A DNA stretch of 64,000 nucleotides from Planctomycetota bacterium (GTDB lineage Bacteria; Planctomycetota; SZUA-567; H5-PLA8): positions 1,054,001-1,118,000 of the forward strand of contig JAOSKN010000001.1 in NCBI GenBank assembly GCA_027493525.1, written 5' to 3'. How positions within the stretch are numbered: position 1 is the stretch's first letter; every line of letters starts with the position of its first letter. Below are positions 17,031 through 26,102 of this stretch, piece after piece. Below the pieces are notes generated by a model, which saw only the letters and a program-made list of their open reading frames with translations, searched no databases and was not told the DNA's origin. The position numbers and the translations under genes were made by a program.

Positions 17031-17516
17031 ATGGGACGCGAGATCGAGCATCGCTTTCTGGTCCGTCACCGCGCGCTGCCCCGGCGCCTGCCGGCCGGCG
17101 ACCGGATCGTGCAGGGGTTCCTGAGTTTCGAGCCGGTGGTGCGCGTGCGCCTGCGCAGGCCGTTGAAGGGCGGCGCCACGCGCGCGTGGCTGACGATCAA
17201 GGGCGGCGGGCTGCGGGTCCGCGCGGAGTACGAATACGGGATCCCGCTGGCCGACGCGCGGCGGATGCTGAAGCTCTGCGGCGACGCGGTGATCGAGAAG
17301 GTCCGCATCTGCCACGGGCCGTGGGAGATCGACCGCTTCCTGGGCCGGCACCGGGGCCTCTGGGTGGCGGAACTCGAAATGCCGAACGAGCGCGCGCGCC
17401 TGCCGGACCCGCTTCCCGAGTGGATCGGCCGCGAGGTCACCGAAGATCCGCGCTACACGAACTCGAACTTGGCCCGCGCCCGGAAGTGGCCGCCGAGCCG
17501 GGGTTTTCTGGAGTAG
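17031..17516 (+). CDS. CYTH-domain protein (triphosphate tunnel metalloenzyme family)
   Basis: The 161-residue single-domain protein begins MGREIEHRFLV, matching the ExExK signature of CYTH/TTM enzymes except that the Lys is Arg. Alternating basic strands (VRVRLRRP, RAWLTIKGG) and acidic strands (VAELEM, RAEYEYGIP) line the expected tunnel. Family members hydrolyse tripolyphosphate or other triphosphates; no specific activity can be assigned. ATG 17031 with AAGGA upstream is preferred to an earlier in-frame ATG inside the preceding gene. Confidence 0.8.
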   Translation: MGREIEHRFLVRHRALPRRLPAGDRIVQGFLSFEPVVRVRLRRPLKGGATRAWLTIKGGGLRVRAEYEYGIPLADARRMLKLCGDAVIEKVRICHGPWEIDRFLGRHRGLWVAELEMPNERARLPDPLPEWIGREVTEDPRYTNSNLARARKWPPSRGFLE

Positions 17517-17644
17517 TCCGGCGCCTTCTGCACCCGCGCCGAAAACTTTCGCGCCATCCTTTTAACAAGAGCGAGCCGCGTTGGCGAAAGTTGGCGCTCC
17601 GCTCTACACTGTGGGCCACGAATCCCTGGAGCCGGCCGGGCGAG

Positions 17645-18316
17645 ATGGACATCGCGCTGGACAAACTGATCGTCGTCCTGCTGGTGGTCTACACGATCAC
17701 GCTCCACGAGTTGGGGCACGCCGTGACGGCGAACTGGGCGGGCGATCCGACGCCCGGACGGCACGGCCGGCTCACCCTCAATCCGCTGGTGCAGTTGGAT
17801 CCCATCTACTCGGTCGTGCTGCCGCTGATCACCTACGCCCTGAACGGCTGGCCGCTGGGCTGGGCGTACTGCCCGATCGATCCGAGCCGCTTCCGGCGGC
17901 CCCTGCGCGACCGCGCGCTGGTCGCGCTGGCCGGACCGGCGGTGAACTTGAGCATCGCGGCGCTCTGCGTCAGCCTGCTCTGGCTGCCGTTCATCGCGCC
18001 GCCGGACCGGCACAGTTGGAACGAGTCGATCCTCTTCGGCGTGGCGCTCTGGAACCTGCTGCTGGGGCTCTTCAACCTTCTGCCGCTGCCGGGGCTGGAT
18101 GGGTACGACATCCTGCGCGTGGCCCTGCCGCTGTCCATCCGGCAACCGCTGGACCAGTTCCGGCGCATGGGCTACCTGCCCTTGATGGTGGCGATCTTCA
18201 TCGGCAGCAAGATCTTCTGGAAGCTCGCCTCTCCGGCTCTGGTGTTCTTCCTGAACCTGCTTCCCGAGCATATGGATGGCGTCGAGAAACTGTACTACTG
18301 GATGAACTGGAATTGA
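17645..18316 (+). CDS. Site-2-protease-family (M50) membrane metalloprotease
   Basis: The 223-residue polytopic protein has HELGH at residues 21-25 within the first membrane helix. NLLPLPGLDGYDIL, around 144-157, corresponds to the NPxPPLDG metal-ligand motif. Both are diagnostic of rhomboid-like minimal M50 proteases that cut substrates within the membrane. No PDZ or CBS domain is present. It lies downstream of the CYTH gene and upstream of a kinase; no substrate can be inferred. Confidence 0.87.
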   Translation: MDIALDKLIVVLLVVYTITLHELGHAVTANWAGDPTPGRHGRLTLNPLVQLDPIYSVVLPLITYALNGWPLGWAYCPIDPSRFRRPLRDRALVALAGPAVNLSIAALCVSLLWLPFIAPPDRHSWNESILFGVALWNLLLGLFNLLPLPGLDGYDILRVALPLSIRQPLDQFRRMGYLPLMVAIFIGSKIFWKLASPALVFFLNLLPEHMDGVEKLYYWMNWN

Positions 18317-18323
18317 ACCGGAC

Positions 18324-18340
18324 GCCCGCTCCGCGCGGGC
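18324..18340 (+). terminator. GC-rich hairpin after the M50 protease gene
   Basis: GCCCGC and GCGGGC form a 6-bp stem with a 5-base loop eight bases after the stop codon, followed by AGGAATCTTGTTGT. The T-run is poor, so this is only a weak intrinsic terminator candidate. Confidence 0.35.
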
Positions 18341-18397
18341 AGGAATCTTGTTGTCCCTGCTCTAAGTAATTGTGTAATCTGTTGTTAATATGACCGG

Positions 18398-20095
18398 ATG
18401 CGCGCGGCCCGCTCGTCCGGGACCGCGCAAGGAGCCCCAGCGTTGGCCGAGCCGTCCTCGCCCGATCACGATCCGGAGCGCACCGCGGACCTCTCGCGTC
18501 CGGGCCGGCAGAGCAGCGCGCCGCTGCGTGCCAGCGGGGCGGCCGCGAAGACCCCCGCGCCGGGACGCGAAGAGGTCGCGCCGGCGGAGCTCTCGCCCTC
18601 CACCCTGGGCGGAATCCGGCCCGAAGGGGAGGAGGCCCCGCCCGACCCGCTGCTCAACACCGTGCTGGGCAAATGCCAGATCATGCGCCGGATCGGCGAA
18701 GGCGGCATGGGCATGGTCTACCAAGGCAAGCATCTGACCCTGGATATCGACGTGGCGGTGAAGGTGCTGGCCCCGGCACTGGCGCAGCGCGACCGGAATT
18801 TCGTGGAACGCTTTTTGCGCGAGGCGCGCACGGCCGCGCGCGTGCATCACCCCAGCATCGTCCAGGTGCTCGATGTCGATTTCCAGCGCGGCTACTACTT
18901 CCTGGTGATGGAATTCGTGGAGGGCGAGACGGCGGGCGACCGGCTGCGGCGCGCGCGGATGCTCACCGAGCGCGAGGTGGTCGAGATCGGCCTGGAGGCG
19001 GCCTCGGCGCTGGAATTCGCGCGGCGCAAGCACGTTATCCACCGCGACATCAAGCCCGAGAACATCCTGATTTCCGCCGAAGGCGAGGTGAAACTGGCGG
19101 ACCTGGGGTTGGCCAAGCGGCTCGCGGGGGAAGGCGGCAGCGGCCTGACGCTGGGCGACCAAGTGATCGGCACGCCGTTCTACATCTCGCCCGAGCAGGC
19201 CACCAACGCGAAGAAGGCCGACCACCGCAGCGACCTGTACAGCCTCGGCGCGACCCTCTTCCATCTCGCCACGGGCCGCGTCCCGTTCGAAGGCACCAGC
19301 GCCTTCGACACGATGATGCGGCACATGAACGAGCCGCCGCCGGAGTTGCGCGCGTTTCGCGCGGAGCTGTCGATGGAGCTGGCGGCGATCGTGCGGCAGC
19401 TCCTGCAGAAAGACCCCACGCGGCGCTTCCAGACCGCGGGGCAGTTGATGCTCGCGCTGCGCCCGCTCTACGAGCGGCTGGTGCCGCAGGACGAGCGCGA
19501 CGCGCTGCTGGCCGGAAGCGTGGAGCTGAAGCCCGACGGGGCGCAGCGCCCGCCCAGCACCAAGGCCGCGCGGTTGCAGGTCTCGAGCGTCACGCTGATG
19601 GGCTCGGCGCGCTCGGCGGGCGGGCAACTCGAGCAGTGGGCGCCGGCGCCGGCCAGCGCCACGCCGCGCTCCGCGCCGGCGCTGCCGCCGATGCATGAGG
19701 CCCGAGTGCCGGCGCCGCGCCTGGGCGCGCTGCCGGGACTGCGCGGCAAGTCCGGCATCCGCACGCCGGCGCCGGCGCCGCACGAGTTGGGGCCGGCCTT
19801 CGAGGATCCCGCGGATCGCCGGCCGTCGCGGGCCTGGCTGCTGCTGCTCTTCGTGCCGTTCCTCAACGTCCTCGCCTACCTGTGGATCGGGACCGTTGCG
19901 AAAAAGAAGGAGTGGTGGTATTGGGGCATGGGCGTGCTGGTCTTTCAGTCCCTGTTCCTGCTGATCGGCGACGGCTCCGGAATGTTCCGGCTGGGCTTCC
20001 TGCTTACGTACGTCGTGGCGCTGGCCAACGGCATCCGCATCCGCAGGGAAGTGGACGCGCGGATGCTGGAACAGAGCGGGGACGACGACGGTTGA
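18398..20095 (+). CDS. Hanks-type Ser/Thr protein kinase with C-terminal membrane segments
   Basis: The 565 residues have a disordered N-terminus of about 85, then a complete kinase domain (about 90-350): G-loop IGEGGMGMVY, VAVKVL lysine, HRDIKPEN, and DLG in place of DFG. A Pro/Ala-rich linker is followed by three hydrophobic segments (about 475-550) ending in a charged cytoplasmic tail. The layout would leave the kinase domain in the cytoplasm. It may sit in one transcription unit with scpA, which starts 22 bp downstream. The start is uncertain because the N-terminal tail is poorly constrained. Confidence 0.85.
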   Translation: MRAARSSGTAQGAPALAEPSSPDHDPERTADLSRPGRQSSAPLRASGAAAKTPAPGREEVAPAELSPSTLGGIRPEGEEAPPDPLLNTVLGKCQIMRRIGEGGMGMVYQGKHLTLDIDVAVKVLAPALAQRDRNFVERFLREARTAARVHHPSIVQVLDVDFQRGYYFLVMEFVEGETAGDRLRRARMLTEREVVEIGLEAASALEFARRKHVIHRDIKPENILISAEGEVKLADLGLAKRLAGEGGSGLTLGDQVIGTPFYISPEQATNAKKADHRSDLYSLGATLFHLATGRVPFEGTSAFDTMMRHMNEPPPELRAFRAELSMELAAIVRQLLQKDPTRRFQTAGQLMLALRPLYERLVPQDERDALLAGSVELKPDGAQRPPSTKAARLQVSSVTLMGSARSAGGQLEQWAPAPASATPRSAPALPPMHEARVPAPRLGALPGLRGKSGIRTPAPAPHELGPAFEDPADRRPSRAWLLLLFVPFLNVLAYLWIGTVAKKKEWWYWGMGVLVFQSLFLLIGDGSGMFRLGFLLTYVVALANGIRIRREVDARMLEQSGDDDG

Positions 20096-20117
20096 GCGCT
20101 TTCGAACGGACCGCGGC

Positions 20118-21455
20118 TTGAACGACACGACGCCCGATTCCACCGCCGAGCCCGCCGCGCCGGGCGCCGAAGCCGGCGCTCCCGAGGGCGGCGCGCCGCG
20201 CACCGCCGTGGGCAACCGCGAGGAGTTCTCCGCGCGCCTGGAGTCCTTCCAGGGGCCGCTCGACCTGCTGCTCTATCTGATCAAGGAGAACGAGGTCGAG
20301 GCGGTCGAGATCCCGATCGCCAAGATCCTCGAACAGTACCTCAAGTACCTCGACGCGGCGCTCGAATGGGATCTGCACCTGGCCGGCGAATTCCTGGTCA
20401 TGGCCGCCACGCTGATGGAGATCAAGAGCCGCCAGCTCCTGCCCGTGCAGGAGGCGCTGGACGGCGAGGAGATCATCGAGGACCCGCGCAGCGAGCTGGT
20501 GCGGCAACTGCTGCGCTACCGGCGGCTGAAGGACCAGGCGCGCGCGCTGGAGGACCTGCGCGAGCGCTGGCTGGGCCTGCACCCCCGCGGGCTCTTCGAC
20601 GAGATCCCCGAACTGCCTGAGGAGGAAACGGGCTCCGAGGAGCTGCATTTCGACTTCGACCTCTACGACCTGCTCAGCGCCCACGAGCGGCTCAAACGCG
20701 CCGTGCTGACGGCCGCCCCGCGCGTGGTGGGCTACGAGGGCGAGACGGTCGAGGAGGCGATCGGGCGGATCGAGGTCCAGTTAAAGGAGCGGCCGTTCGC
20801 GCGCTTCGCCGAACTGGTCTCGGGCGCGCGTTCGCGCGCGGACATCGCGACGACGTTCGTGGCGTTGCTGGAGCTGGTGCGGAGGCGCATGATCCGGCTC
20901 CTGCAGGACACCGAGTTCGGCCACATCGACGTGAAGGTCCAGAGCCAGGAGGAGGCCGAGGAGATCGCGCGCCGCGAGGGCGAGAAAGCCGAGGAGATCC
21001 AGACGCTCGCGGAGCGCGAGAAGGCCGAGCGCGCGGCGCAACTGGCCGCGGAGGCCGAGGCGCTGGGCGTCTCGGTGGAGCAGCTCCCCTGGAAGAAGCG
21101 CCGCGCGATCCTGGCCAAGCGCAAGTTCGAGGGCCTCGTGCGCCCCGAGGACCTGGAAGAGATCGACGCCGAAGAGACCGAGATCGGGCGGCGCATCGAC
21201 GCGATCTTCGCGGCCGTGGATGCGATCAGCCAGCGTTTCGAGGACCAGCGGGGGCCGGGCGCGCCCGGCGCGCAGCCGGATGCGGCCGGACCGGAAACCG
21301 CCGTCGCCACGGCCGACGGGGAAGAAGCGGCCGAGGAGCGCCCGCTGACCGACGCGGACCTCGCCCCCACCCCAGAGCCGCCTCCGGCCGGCGCGGACCC
21401 CGCGGCGGACGAACCCGAAGCACCCGCAGTCCCCGACGGGCCGGAAGGCGCGTAG
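20118..21455 (+). CDS. scpA: Segregation and condensation protein A, with long C-terminal extension
   Basis: This is the kleisin subunit that bridges SMC heads with ScpB in chromosome condensation. The diagnostic N-terminus ([20 protein letters not shown], then [14 protein letters not shown]) and [21 protein letters not shown] are present, and the kleisin winged helix ends near [13 protein letters not shown] at about residue 275. Unlike typical ScpA of around 250-280 residues, another 170 follow: a charged coiled coil (about 278-320), an IPWKK-like basic patch and an acidic Pro/Ala-rich tail. The start codon is TTG. No scpB lies next to it; cobalamin adenosyltransferase follows instead. Confidence 0.92.
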   Translation: MNDTTPDSTAEPAAPGAEAGAPEGGAPRTAVGNREEFSARLESFQGPLDLLLYLIKENEVEAVEIPIAKILEQYLKYLDAALEWDLHLAGEFLVMAATLMEIKSRQLLPVQEALDGEEIIEDPRSELVRQLLRYRRLKDQARALEDLRERWLGLHPRGLFDEIPELPEEETGSEELHFDFDLYDLLSAHERLKRAVLTAAPRVVGYEGETVEEAIGRIEVQLKERPFARFAELVSGARSRADIATTFVALLELVRRRMIRLLQDTEFGHIDVKVQSQEEAEEIARREGEKAEEIQTLAEREKAERAAQLAAEAEALGVSVEQLPWKKRRAILAKRKFEGLVRPEDLEEIDAEETEIGRRIDAIFAAVDAISQRFEDQRGPGAPGAQPDAAGPETAVATADGEEAAEERPLTDADLAPTPEPPPAGADPAADEPEAPAVPDGPEGA

Positions 21456-21492
21456 CGCCCCTGCCCGCGGCCTGCCGCGCGGAGGAACCCGC

Positions 21493-22056
21493 ATGCCCCG
21501 ACTGACCAAAATCTACACGCGCACCGGCGACGACGGGACCACGGCGCTCGGCGGCGGGCAGCGCGTGCCTAAGGACAGCCCCCGGATCGCCGCCTACGGG
21601 AGCGCCGACGAGCTGAACAGCATGCTTGGCGTCGCGCGCGCGGCGGGGCTGGACGCGAAGTTGGGGCGCATGCTCAAGCGCATCCAGAACGACCTCTTCC
21701 ACCTCGGCTCGGACCTCTGCATCCGCGAGGACGACAAGACCGAGCTGGAAATCCCGCGCATCGAGCCGCGGCACATCAAGCAGTTGGAGGCGTTCATCGA
21801 CGAGTTGCAAAAGTCGCTCAAGCCGCTGGAGAACTTCATCCTGCCCGCCGGGGCGCCGGGCGCGGCGCACCTGCACGTCTGCCGCTGCGTCTGCCGCAGG
21901 GCCGAACGCGACGTGCTGGCACTCTCGCGGGTCGAGACCGTCGGCGCGCACGTCGCCACGTACCTCAACCGGCTCAGCGATTTGCTCTTCGTGATGGCCC
22001 GCTACGAGAACCTCAAGAAAGAGACGCCGGACGTGCTCTGGGACAGCCGGGCGTAG
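21493..22056 (+). CDS. Cob(I)alamin adenosyltransferase, PduO type
   Basis: The 187-residue enzyme transfers the adenosyl group of ATP to cob(I)alamin to make coenzyme B12. It has the N-terminal ATP-binding [29 protein letters not shown], and the C-terminal [11 protein letters not shown] and [14 protein letters not shown] blocks typical of PduO/MMAB proteins. It starts at ATG 21493 after GGAGGAA. A B12-binding radical SAM gene lies elsewhere in the window (42912), but no dehydratase or mutase is adjacent. Confidence 0.93.
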   Translation: MPRLTKIYTRTGDDGTTALGGGQRVPKDSPRIAAYGSADELNSMLGVARAAGLDAKLGRMLKRIQNDLFHLGSDLCIREDDKTELEIPRIEPRHIKQLEAFIDELQKSLKPLENFILPAGAPGAAHLHVCRCVCRRAERDVLALSRVETVGAHVATYLNRLSDLLFVMARYENLKKETPDVLWDSRA

Positions 22057-22071
22057 GAACGCGGTTAAGCT

Positions 22072-24408
22072 TCACTCCTTGGGCAGGTCCAGGGTCCCCT
22101 GAACCTTTAGCTTCGGGTCCTCAATCTTGTCGATCTGAAAGAGGAAACGCTTCACGATCGCCTGCTTCTCCATGGCCAGCACCCAGGTGTTCATGAAGAG
22201 GCTCGCGCGGGCCTTGAGGAAATCGCGCTCGAGGCGGCGCTTGATCTCGCCGAATTCGGGGATGCGCCCCGTGACGCGCAGGCGGATGCGCACGACGTGG
22301 TAGCCTTCGCGCGTGCGAATGGGCTGTGTGAGCTGGCCCTTCTCGAAGTTCCCTTCCCGCAGCGCCGCGTAGAGTTCCGCGCGCCAGCCCTGATCCTTGT
22401 GGGTCAGCGTCCCGAGCTGCCCCTCCGGGTCGGACACGTCCTTGTGCTGCATCATCCCCGCCAGCTTGTTCCAGAGAGCAGGCGCGGCGAGCACGTCGGC
22501 GCGGGCGCTCTCGGCCATCTCCAGCCCCGCCTTTTGCCGGTCGGCGTCGGAGTTGGGCGGCACGGACACGAAGATCTGGTCGGCCTCGAAGCGAACCGGC
22601 TCGTAGTAGGCGATGACGCGCTCGGGGCGGACCTTGTGCGGGTCCGGCGCGAACTTCAGCAGGCGGGCGAGCGCCAGTTCCATGTCCTTCTTCATCAGCC
22701 CGTATTCCATGACCAGCGTGGCTTCATCGAGGTTCAGGCGGTTCTTGACGGCTTTGGAGATGACAAGGCCCGCGCCGAGGCTGCGGCGATAGTCGTCCAT
22801 CGACTGGCCGTAGTGCCCATAGACGTACTCTTCGAGGGACAGCGCCGGCAGGGGCGGCTGCCGTTTCGCGCGCTGCTCGTTCTCATCGTCGCGTCCCAGG
22901 CGGTCGTCGTTGAGTTCCAGCTCGATCTCTTCCTGGGTGACCTCGATCGGCTCCAGGAGCGGCGGCTCCTGGGTGCGCAGGGGCACGCCTTCTTCGCTTC
23001 TTGAGGGTGTGCTGTACCACTCCATGCGCGCCGGCCCAAAGCGCTTCAGCGGCCCCAGGGCCATTTCGCGGTTGATCAGGCGCTTCAGCGCGTCCGGCCC
23101 GTCGCTGCGGAGCAGTTCCTTCCAGACCTCGCCCCGGTGCAGGGGTTCGCCGTTGACCTTGCCCACCACCGGGTCGCGCTCCTCCGGCGTTTTGCCGGCG
23201 GCGCCGGGCGCGGGGGGCCACAGAAGCGCCTTCGTATTCTGCAGGTCCGCCTGCGCGACCAGATCCTCGACCCACTTCTCGGCGTGCGCGCCCAGCACGT
23301 AAGTCTCGAAGGTCCGCTCCACCAGGTCGCGGACCTCGGCGTAGGGCTTGCGCTTGGCGGCCTTGACCTCGAGCATGCGGACGATGTGGTAGCCGTACCG
23401 CGTGCGCAGGGGTTCGCTGAACTCCAGCGGTCCGATCTTGATCTCCCGGGCGCCCCGGTAGAACTCGGGGACCATGGGTCCCTGGCTGGTGAACCAGCCG
23501 ACCTCGCCAGGAAGTTCGGGTATCGGAGGCCGGCCCAGCTTCCGTTGCTGCTTGGCGCGGGCCTGGCGCACGGTCAGCTCCGGCTCGGCGGGATCCTGCT
23601 GGTCCAGGGGGTCCTGGGAGTAGCGCGCGACGGCCTCGTTCCAGCCGATGCGGCGGGCGCGGAGGTCGTCGAGGACCTTCTTGGCGCGCTCGAGGGCGTG
23701 GTCCCAGGCCGGCGCATTGTCCACCGCGGGCGCGTCGGCCATGTCCACGCCGTGGTCGTTGCGCCACCGCTCCATGGCCTTGCGGTCTTCGGCGATGCGC
23801 TCGCGAAAGGCAAGCCCGCCGTTCCCGCCCAGCAGGTCCTGGCGGGTCAGCGGCGTGACCAGGATGTGCGCGGCGCGGTAGCGGTCGAGGGGCTGGAACA
23901 GGTCCGCGTTGCGTTCATAGAAGTTGCGCAGGTCTTCCTCCGTCACGTTGGCATGCCGCCCGGCCATCTTCTTGGCCAGGAGCTTCTGCCGGACGACCTG
24001 GCGCTTGTATTCCTCGACGGTCATCTGGTAGCGCGCCTTGACCAGCGCGGCGAAGGTCTTCTCGCCCTCGGCCCAAGGCGCGTACTCCACTTCGTTCTGG
24101 AGGCGGTGGTAGTCCACGAGAAGCTGCGCGTTCAGTTCCTCTTCGGAAACGCCGACGCCAGCTTTCTCCGCGGCCTGTTCGACCAGCATGCGGCGGATGA
24201 TGCGATCCAGGGCCTCGGAGCCCGACGAGCCGAGCAGTTCGCGGATCAGTTCGCGCCGGGAGATCCGGTAGCCATCGACCTCCGCCACCACCACGGGGAG
24301 TTCGGCCAGGCCGGGAATCAGGTCGTCATCGGCGGGGGCCGGCGCTTCCTGGGCGCCCGCCACGCTCGCGAAGGCCAGGGTCCAAAGGGCTAAGCTCAGG
24401 CCACGCAT
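22072..24408 (-). CDS. Periplasmic peptidyl-prolyl isomerase with two parvulin domains (SurA/PpiD-like)
   Basis: This protein of about 778 residues has a signal peptide (MRGLSLALWTLAFASVAGA) and a SurA-N-like helical region. A first PpiC/rotamase domain (about 172-346) runs from RYRAAHILVTPLT to RYGYHIVRMLEV, and a second (about 606-709) from FEADQIFVSVPP to REGYHVVRIRL. It probably acts as a foldase or chaperone for envelope proteins. ATG 24408 is placed 9 bases after AAAGGA; 24414 is an alternative. The open frame continues upstream to 27699 without a stop, but that part is antisense to the HtrA-like gene and is not coding. It diverges from the HtrA-like gene, which fits a shared protein quality-control role. 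Confidence 0.85.
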   Translation of the reverse strand: MRGLSLALWTLAFASVAGAQEAPAPADDDLIPGLAELPVVVAEVDGYRISRRELIRELLGSSGSEALDRIIRRMLVEQAAEKAGVGVSEEELNAQLLVDYHRLQNEVEYAPWAEGEKTFAALVKARYQMTVEEYKRQVVRQKLLAKKMAGRHANVTEEDLRNFYERNADLFQPLDRYRAAHILVTPLTRQDLLGGNGGLAFRERIAEDRKAMERWRNDHGVDMADAPAVDNAPAWDHALERAKKVLDDLRARRIGWNEAVARYSQDPLDQQDPAEPELTVRQARAKQQRKLGRPPIPELPGEVGWFTSQGPMVPEFYRGAREIKIGPLEFSEPLRTRYGYHIVRMLEVKAAKRKPYAEVRDLVERTFETYVLGAHAEKWVEDLVAQADLQNTKALLWPPAPGAAGKTPEERDPVVGKVNGEPLHRGEVWKELLRSDGPDALKRLINREMALGPLKRFGPARMEWYSTPSRSEEGVPLRTQEPPLLEPIEVTQEEIELELNDDRLGRDDENEQRAKRQPPLPALSLEEYVYGHYGQSMDDYRRSLGAGLVISKAVKNRLNLDEATLVMEYGLMKKDMELALARLLKFAPDPHKVRPERVIAYYEPVRFEADQIFVSVPPNSDADRQKAGLEMAESARADVLAAPALWNKLAGMMQHKDVSDPEGQLGTLTHKDQGWRAELYAALREGNFEKGQLTQPIRTREGYHVVRIRLRVTGRIPEFGEIKRRLERDFLKARASLFMNTWVLAMEKQAIVKRFLFQIDKIEDPKLKVQGTLDLPKE

Positions 24409-24579
24409 GGGCATCCGTCCTTTTGAAAGGGCGCTTCCGGGCGGCGCGATTGTAAACCCTTTCGAAGGTCTCCACGAGGGCCAAGTTTTCCGAATGCCGA
24501 GGCGCGCCGTAACCTTTTCCCCGGCCGGACTTCGGGTATAGTAGCGGCGTTGGGCCGTCCACGCGCTACGGGAGGACGG

Positions 24580-26055
24580 ATGCGCCGCAGCACCCCGATA
24601 GGCTGCCCTGCCTGGCTGATCCGCGGACTGGCCTGCCTCCTGGCCGCGGCCTGCTCGCTTCATGCGCGCGCGGGCGAGCCCGGCCCCGACCTGGCGTCCG
24701 ATCCGGACATCGAGCTGGCAAGCCGGCTCGAGAACGCCTTTCAGAAGGTCGCGCAGAACGTCAAGCCCACCGTCGTCAGCCTCACCGTGATCACCAGCCG
24801 CGCGAACTGGCCGGAAGAGATCCAGCGGCTCCACGACCACGGCGGGAACTGGGAAAGCCGCTTCACCGGCTCGGGCGTGATCATCAGCGAGAACGGCCGG
24901 ATCCTGACCAACGAGCACGTGATCCGCGGCGCCGAAAGGATCAGCGTCGGTCTCTTCGACGGCTCGGCCTTCCGCGCCAAGCTGGTGGCGACCGACCCGC
25001 GCAGCGACCTGGCGGTGATCGAGCCGCTCAAGCCGCTGGAACGCACGCTGCGTGCGGTGCGGCTGGCCGATTCCGACCACGTCCGCGTCGGGCAGTGGGC
25101 GCTGGCGGTGGGCAACCCCTTCGAACTGACGCACACCCTGACGGTCGGCGTGGTCAGCGCGCGCGGACGGAGCCTCCCGGCGCGCGGGATGAGCCAGGAC
25201 GTATTCTACGGCAACCTGATCCAGACCGACGCGGCGATCAATCCCGGCAACAGCGGCGGCCCGCTCTTCAACCTCAAGGGCGAACTCATCGGCATCAACA
25301 CGATGATTTACAGCCACAAGGGGGTCAACGAGGGCTTCGGGTTCGCGATCCCGGCCAACGACATCAAGCCGCGGCTGGCGTATCTCGAGGCCGGCCGCGC
25401 GGTGGAGTACGGCTGGCTGGGCGTGCGCCTGCGCGACCTGGAAGCCGACCAGACCGCCTTCCAGGTGCCCGCCAATCGCGGCGTGCTGGTCGAAGAGGTG
25501 ATCCGCGACATGCCCGCCGACCGCGCCGGCATGCAGCGCGGCAGCGTCATCCTCGCCTTCGAAAGCCTGCCCGTGAGCAACGCCGACGAACTGATCCTCG
25601 CCGTGGGCATGACCCCCGTGGGCAAACTCGCCACCCTGAAACTGCTCAACCCCAAGGGAGAGATCCAGGATCTGCAAGTCCGCGTCGGCCTGCGCTCGAC
25701 CGAACTCGTCCAGGTCAGCGCCCAGCCGGACCCACGCCAGCCGGAGGAACTCGCGCCGAAGGGCGACGAACTGGACTGGCGCGGCATGCGCGTGCGGGAA
25801 CTCACCGCCGAAGAAGCCGAAAAGGTCGGCAGCCGCCTGCGTGTGATCCGGGTCTTCAAGGGCACGCCCGCGGACCTCGCCGGGCTCTACGAAGGCGCGG
25901 CCCTCGACGAAGTCAAGTACGCCGAGAAGGCCGCGATCCAGCCCTTGCGGTCGCTGGGCGACCTGCGCAAGGCCGCCTCCGCGGCGAAGGACGCCGTGTA
26001 CCTCCATTCGCCGGTGATCGGGTACATCCGGCTCGATTCGGAAACCCGCGAGTAG
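24580..26055 (+). CDS. HtrA/DegP-like trypsin-type serine protease with PDZ domains
   Basis: About 491 residues with a signal peptide ending near HARA. The catalytic triad is visible: His in TNEHVI (about 111), Asp in RSDLAVI (about 141) and Ser in NPGNSGGPLF (about 224). A first PDZ domain (about 280-380, WLGVRLRDL, GVLVEEVIRDMPADRAGM) and a more divergent second one (about 395-480) follow. It should degrade or refold damaged envelope proteins. GGAGG precedes ATG 24580, which is why the earlier TTG is not used. It diverges from the parvulin gene. Confidence 0.9.
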   Translation: MRRSTPIGCPAWLIRGLACLLAAACSLHARAGEPGPDLASDPDIELASRLENAFQKVAQNVKPTVVSLTVITSRANWPEEIQRLHDHGGNWESRFTGSGVIISENGRILTNEHVIRGAERISVGLFDGSAFRAKLVATDPRSDLAVIEPLKPLERTLRAVRLADSDHVRVGQWALAVGNPFELTHTLTVGVVSARGRSLPARGMSQDVFYGNLIQTDAAINPGNSGGPLFNLKGELIGINTMIYSHKGVNEGFGFAIPANDIKPRLAYLEAGRAVEYGWLGVRLRDLEADQTAFQVPANRGVLVEEVIRDMPADRAGMQRGSVILAFESLPVSNADELILAVGMTPVGKLATLKLLNPKGEIQDLQVRVGLRSTELVQVSAQPDPRQPEELAPKGDELDWRGMRVRELTAEEAEKVGSRLRVIRVFKGTPADLAGLYEGAALDEVKYAEKAAIQPLRSLGDLRKAASAAKDAVYLHSPVIGYIRLDSETRE

Positions 26056-26102
26056 ACCGCCCGAGCACGGCAAGCGGCGCTCCACGCTTACCCATGTGGA
26101 GC

